A stretch of DNA of 64,000 nucleotides from Todiramphus chloris collaris (Eukaryota; Chordata; Aves; Coraciiformes; Alcedinidae), in contig JANVCC010000048.1 in NCBI GenBank assembly GCA_025345505.1, forward strand, positions 2,676,671-2,740,670. The letters are read 5' to 3'. Under the pieces are notes generated by a model. That model saw only the letters and a program-made list of their open reading frames with translations, had not been told where the DNA came from and searched no databases. Position numbers and translations under genes: made by a program. This document shows positions 58,721 through 64,000 of this stretch, one piece after another (the first letter of the stretch is position 1; each line of letters begins with the position of its first letter).

Positions 58721-59837
58721 ATGTTTTCTTTTCCCCAAAAACACCCAGAGTTCTAATTCTTAAAAATAACAACAAAAAAAAAGTCTTGGTGATGACAAGA
58801 AAGAGAAAGTTGTTTATGAAAGTTTCCTGTTAGTGTTACTTGTATACATTTAGCAGATGAGGATGAGGGTAAGTAAGATCACAAATGGTAATATAAATAA
58901 ACAAAGAATGAAATGTCAATTCCATAATGAGAACTTTAATGAAATCACTGAGATTTCAGATGAGAGCAGAAATATATTTCTGTCCTTCTTATAGTAGGAT
59001 TAGAAACTAATCTTCTGCATAAGCAAAAGCCACTCTCTAACATGAGCCACCCTTTGTAATCTTGTACTTCCTGAGATTGATTTACATACAGAAGTAGAAA
59101 GAAATTTAGATTTTATACTTTGTGCTTGTCTTTTGTGTTTTAGGGAAAGGGAATCAGGCTTCAGGCTCCAGTGGATTTACAGCTAAACTCTACAAAACTT
59201 CATAGTACATTTTAAATTAAGGTTTTTTTTTGTAGGATCTATAATAAGGCATTTCAGGTCAATTCATTAATCAGTTCTCCTAGGAATGCTTTAATTACAG
59301 TGTTCTGAAACCAGAGGGAAAAATGGTAAATACGGTAGAACCAACAGACCAATATTGCTAATTAATATGGATTGCAGGAGAAAATGTTGACTAAAAAGTG
59401 TTGGATGAATTCTCACAGGGATAATGAATTATGATCAAGGGGGATTTATTAAAAATAAACCTGCTAACAATACTAAAATTCTGTGCACTTTCTAACACCT
59501 TTAACTCACAAACTTTTTACAAACATTAATTCTTCAAACATTTTAATAGCTTAAGTAACTACTATTAACCCAACTAAATAGACTGATGCTTTTTGAAATC
59601 GAGAAACTTGCCCAAAAGGCAATACTGCATCCATGGCAGACTTGAGAACAGATATTGCCTGTGTTTTGTTGGGTTTTTCCTTTGTCTTACTATGCCAGGC
59701 CACTTTCCTTTAGTTCCTGATCCAAAACCTAGCAAAATCAGCAAAAGCCGTTCAGCTGACCTCATGGGGCTTTGAATTGCCCACAAAGAGACATATCAGA
59801 CTGTTAATCAGGGCTACTGCCAGTAAAAATATAGCAT

Positions 59838-59885
59838 TGAAACAATACAGAGAAGTTGTGGTATTGTGGGCAAGGACCAATTGTT
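59838..59885 (+). pseudogene. U6 snRNA-like relic (tentative)
   Basis: Colinear similarity to the central part of U6 snRNA. ATTGAAACAATACAGAGAAG (59845-59864) resembles U6 ATTGGAACGATACAGAGAAG, including the full ACAGAGA box. About 11 nt later comes TGGGCAAGGA, against TGCGCAAGGA in U6, with roughly 3 nt lost between them. The 5' stem-loop and the 3' end are not recognisable, and no poly-A tail or target duplication is visible. It could be a decayed retro-copy or a coincidence. Confidence 0.3.
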
Positions 59886-60832
59886 CTTTCTCCTACTACT
59901 TCAGGGTAGTATTTGTATGGCAAAAGAAAATCTCAGGGAGAAAGTACAGTTTATGATGGTCTTCCCCTGCAGTACTGGACCAGGACCTCAGCGTGGTATG
60001 ACAACACAACATCCTTCTTTTGATTATCTTTATATGAAATAAAGTCAAGTCCATATTATTAAAGGACAACTTTTGCAGGAATATTGATGGAACTCCAACC
60101 ATCCAGCTGAATTCTAGTTATTTTATGCCTCTAGAACACCTCAAAATTTTTGAACTATTACATTAATTCATTAATTCTATCACTCTTTTTATGCATATAC
60201 TTATTTTTATGACTGAAAAGATTTGATTTGCTGGCTGGTTTCAAATTTTTCTGTGCGCCATTTGAACCGTGCAATAATTTGCTTTCAAATGTGGCTACAT
60301 TTGGGTTGTAGTGAGGCCTCTACAGAGAAGACACAGCAGAACAAGATCTTCACAAGTAAGAGACCAATTGGCTTTGCCAGGTTTTGTATGTAAAGAGCAT
60401 ATTGAACAGGACATACTTATCTTCTTCTATGGAAATGATCTGATGTACCGTTATTATTGTACATTGATATAATTCCTGTTGCACTGAGCTGTAATTGTTA
60501 TGACAAAAAGCTCATGCACTGATTCTTTCCCAATTTTACCTCGTGTGATCAAATCTAGGTGCTTTTATTACAGGACCAAAACAAAAGTGGGAAATCCAGC
60601 ACGACTACAGTGAAAAATGTGCTAAACGCGTAAATCTTGTGTATAAACAGCTAGCTCTGCTTTTATTTGTTTGTTTGGTTTGGATCAACTATTATTGTAG
60701 CCCAAACTATGAGTAGAAAATCTTATCTGTACTCCTGGTAAAGTCCTGATATCAAAAAAGTTGCAGTTAATCTTGCAAAATGGAGCTCTAAATGGTCACC
60801 AGAGGGCACAAAATGCCTTTGAATAAATGTAA
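59886..60832. other. Unique AT-rich non-coding DNA
   Basis: I see nothing recognisable except a short TTTG/GTTTGG run near 60660-60685. Confidence 0.55.
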
Positions 60833-61434
60833 GTGGAAGATGTACACCAACGTATCAGGAACAGTGGAATGAGCAGGGAGGTGATCATTCCTCTGTACTC
60901 TGCTTTGGGGGGGCTGCACCTTGAATACTGTGTCCATTTTTGGGCCCCTCTCAACAAAAAGGACATTGAGGTGCTGGAGAGGGTACAGAGGTGGGCTGCA
61001 AAGCTAGGAAAGGGTTTGGAGCATGTTTCTTATGAGGAAAGGCTGAAGGATCTGGGGCTGTTTGGCCTTGAGAAAAGGAGGCTGAGGGGAGACCTTACTG
61101 CCCTCTCCAGCTCCCTGAAGGGAAGTAGTAGTGAGGTGGGAGTTGGTCTGTTCTCCCTGGTGACAAGGAACAGAACAAGAGGCAATGGCCTGAAGCTGAC
61201 CCAGGGCAGGTTCAGGCTGGATCTCAGGAAGCATTTCTTTCCAGAAAGGGTTGTCAGGCACTGGAATGGGCTGCCCAGGGAGCTGGTGGAGCCACCATCC
61301 CTGGAGGGGTTTAAGAGCTGGGTAGATGTTGTGCTTAGGGACAGGGTTTAGTGGGTTTGATAGGGCTGGGAGTGAGGTTGGACTTGATGATCTTGAAGGC
61401 CTCTTCCAGCCAAAACTATTCTATGATTCTATAA
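60833..61434 (+). mobile_element. CR1 LINE, 5'-truncated, C-terminal frame still open
   Basis: Plus-strand CR1 of about 600 bp. One frame runs without a stop from 60833 to 61351 and encodes the ORF2 C-terminus: [91 protein letters not shown], and [18 protein letters not shown]. The frame starts without an ATG because the element is truncated. The 3' UTR and an ATTCTATGATTCTATA tail end at 61434. It lacks the endonuclease and the RT catalytic core, so it cannot move on its own. The lack of stops or frameshifts over about 172 codons suggests a fairly young copy. Confidence 0.96.
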
Positions 61435-64000
61435 CACCTTCTTACTTGGTCTCTGAAACTAAGTATGCAAAATCCTTTTTTTTTTTTTAATTATTTTTTT
61501 TATGTTAAAATAGCAGTTTCTTGTGTTCAAAAGTGAATAGTACAACTTGATGTCATGTCTTGGCTTTCATGTGAAACTAGACAGTCCTATTTGCCTTGAT
61601 GAATAAATCCAAGCTAACATACCCTAGAAATTTTTGCCGTGTTCCTTTGCTTGAGAACTTGTTATCAAGGAGTATCTGTATTGTTAAGGTATTCATGGAA
61701 CAATTCATACTAAATCATTTCAGCCTGTGAAGGCCTCATGCATTTCAAAGATCCATTTCTTGTTGGCTCTCTATTTGTGGGGCACAAAGAAGAGGAATTG
61801 CTAGAGTTAATTCCCTTCCTCTGAGGTGCAAAGATGCATTGTCACTGGTGACTTCCAACACAAGTTCATAACTGTCCTTCGCTATGGTATCCAGAAGTGC
61901 TGATCTTTCATCTTGCTTTCTAGCTACCAAGAAACTAAGAACAGCAGTATGATGAGCTCTGGCAAGATATGAAGCTTTTCTTTCAGTTCTTTGCTTTATG
62001 CTCCCTTTGGCTTGCCTGTGCTATCCCAGCTTAGAGTAAAACACTGGGTCCAAAAGCTATAAAATATGTTCAGTAACAAGATCTATGATCAAGACACATG
62101 ATAAAACATCTGCTTTTTAGAATATTACTTATCTCTCTCTCTCCTTCCACTACCGTGGCTGTGACTATTCAGACAGAAATCCAACCTCAATAATGTAAAA
62201 ATTTCCCCTTGTCCTTCTAAAAATGAAGTGGGATAAAATACAATGAAGTCATTGGGTAAGGGTTTGAACTATTATACTGATGACAAGACCTGGAAAAAAC
62301 ATGTAGTGGGTATAAATAAATCTGCTATTGAGTTCAGATGGAAGCCTATCCAGCCAAATGTGAAGTTAGAGAAGTATACCAAACCCTTTCTTCATGAAAA
62401 ACTCCACTTGTGAAAGCGATACAAGCAGAATTTTATTTGTAGAATATGGATACATAATACCTTGCCCTAGTGCTAATGATTGTTTCACTGTCTATTGTTG
62501 GCATCTATGACATTAACAGGCTATTAGTTTAAAAAATTACTTTTCATTGTAGTTGAGGCTTTTGCTTCTGGTGCTGAAGGTCCAAATATCAGTGTTATCA
62601 GGTAAAAAAAGAAAAGGAGATTATGATGACATCTTTTTTTGAGATTTCAGTATCAAATACCGTGATGAACTACAAGGCAATTCCCTAAGGGGACTAGGAA
62701 AGTCTTCCAAATTAAACACGTTGTTAAACTAGATTAAAATGACATAAAACAGAGAAGTCAGATTAAAGTCTGATCCTACTCCAACCTTAATTCACACTGC
62801 TGTAAAATTATATCATTACAGCATGCAAAACAGTGAATTTAAGATGAAGTGCCAGCTTTAAATTTAATTTCCTCACATTTGCCAGTTTCAGATTATCTAG
62901 TGCTAACATCATGACTGACAATTCACAGGCATGCCTGAAAATAAATTCCTCTAATCCAGGACCTCTCCTGCCAACATCTCAGTTGTCTCATGGGCTACAC
63001 TGAGTGGGTAGATTGAGGACTCAGTGGAATAGAAGGATTTTGGAATATAACACTAAAACTAGGACCATTGAGGCAAGACACAGATTAAAGACAGGGAATT
63101 AAAGTCAGATTAGATGTGATGTGAGGAACTAAAATGTCCCTTTGCTCTTACTTTTAAGTACCACCTCTGAAAGTGCTGCCTGAGAAGCCTCTTGATTAGA
63201 GCCAGAAACTTGGGTCTATATTTATGTAATGGGTTGAAGACCTTGGTAAAGCATTTGAGCACATAGGAAAGGATGTTGGGGTCTGTCTTCCTCTCCCTGT
63301 AAATGCAGTCACGTTCACAGGTAGAAAAAGGGGAGCAAGTTCAGCTACTGCCAAGCACATATACTTGAGACACTGACTACATTTCTTCACAAATGTGGGT
63401 GATACATTCTGTTTCTCGCTAGACCTCCTATAGCCTTCCTGAGTCCCTCCTTAGGTCAAATGATGTTTGCTGGACTTGAGATCCGCATTCAGATCTGCCA
63501 CAGTGCACAGCCTATTGTGAAGGACATTAGAACTTTATTCAAACCCTCTATCTGAATTTCTCACCGAGACCCTCACTTTACTTGTACATCATTATTGCTT
63601 GTATACAACTGAACAGTTTTTCAGCCTGTGGGTGAATTATATAAATAAAAAAGACTAAATAAATATGCTCAGCACTCAGTAAATAAAGCAACCACAAACC
63701 ATGCGGGCTATAAGACAAATAAACAAAGAAGTCTCGTAATCTGCAGGAGACCACAGATGAATTTGAGGTTAGTTGATGGAAGAGCACTACTCAAAGTCAT
63801 CTTTGTGGAGAAGACATCACACCCCATACAAATTCTTCTTACCTCCTGATCTTGCCCTTTTGTTAGCAGCTTACACCATCCTATCCTGGTTGTTTTGCTG
63901 GTAAAGTAAAAACACAGAATTTTAGCCTAGATTACACAAGGCTAAAATAAACAGTCAAAAAGAAAAGTGCAAGTACTATGTCTCCAAAAGAAGGAACATA
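61435..64000. other. Unique AT-rich non-coding DNA
   Basis: A T-rich run lies at 61472-61502. Otherwise I see no gene, RNA or transposon to the window end. Confidence 0.55.

Larger units (their letters stand above)
55557..59837. other. Non-coding DNA with two blocks resembling conserved elements
   Basis: No gene or transposon recognised. It contains poly-T tracts at 57537-57555 and 57954-57988. Two AT-rich, repeat-free blocks at 56190-57090 and 58340-58720 are listed separately. A perfect 9-bp-stem hairpin sits at 58049-58070. Confidence 0.5.

Noticed and set aside
1-64000. Bacterial-type systems (operons, CRISPR arrays, phage or integron features)
   Set aside because: No dense coding, no ribosome-binding-site-led frames and no regularly spaced direct repeats with unique spacers. 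CR1 and Pol III features show vertebrate nuclear DNA.

Overview
The window reads as non-coding vertebrate DNA, most likely from a bird. The main evidence is a set of seven CR1 LINE pieces. Most have the avian ATTCTATG-type 3' tail, and several keep recognisable stretches of the CR1 ORF2 C-terminus. There is also one short solo LTR of avian ERVL type. No Alu, B-type SINE or L1 was seen, and base composition is AT-rich. Repeats I can name cover roughly 8% of the window, which suits a bird. I found no protein-coding exon that I can assign to a known host gene. The region is best described as a gene desert or the inside of a very long intron. Most open frames, including some of 100-190 codons, are chance frames, CR1 relics or translated simple repeats.

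Layout: 1-6027 unique AT-rich DNA; 6028-6181 a two-part pentanucleotide array; 6182-11052 unique; 11053-11197 a (TTTGG)n array with a 10-N gap; 11198-19721 unique; 19722-20305 CR1 (minus); 20306-29794 unique; 29795-30070 CR1 (plus); 30071-34153 unique, with a block resembling a conserved non-coding element; 34154-34948 CR1 (minus), directly followed by a tRNA-Gly(UCC) gene (34964-35035, minus) and its T5 terminator; 35036-39041 unique; 39042-39481 solo LTR; 41201-41895 CR1 (minus, in-frame internal deletion); 45855-47345 CR1 (plus, endonuclease part to 3' end, catalytic RT core missing); 55395-55556 older CR1 3' end; 56190-57090 and 58340-58720 blocks resembling conserved non-coding elements; 59838-59885 a faint U6-like relic; 60833-61434 CR1 (plus) with an uninterrupted C-terminal frame.

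The only confident functional gene is the tRNA-Gly(UCC). Its position is the most interesting thing here. A complete tRNA, a 5-nt trailer and a U-run are joined within about 5 nt to a 5'-truncated CR1 in the same orientation, and the CR1 5' end carries a three-fold 32-bp repeat. This is the arrangement expected of a small-RNA/LINE chimera made by template switching during target-primed reverse transcription. The alternative is CR1 insertion just downstream of an older tRNA gene. Comparison with the orthologous site in related birds would decide between them.
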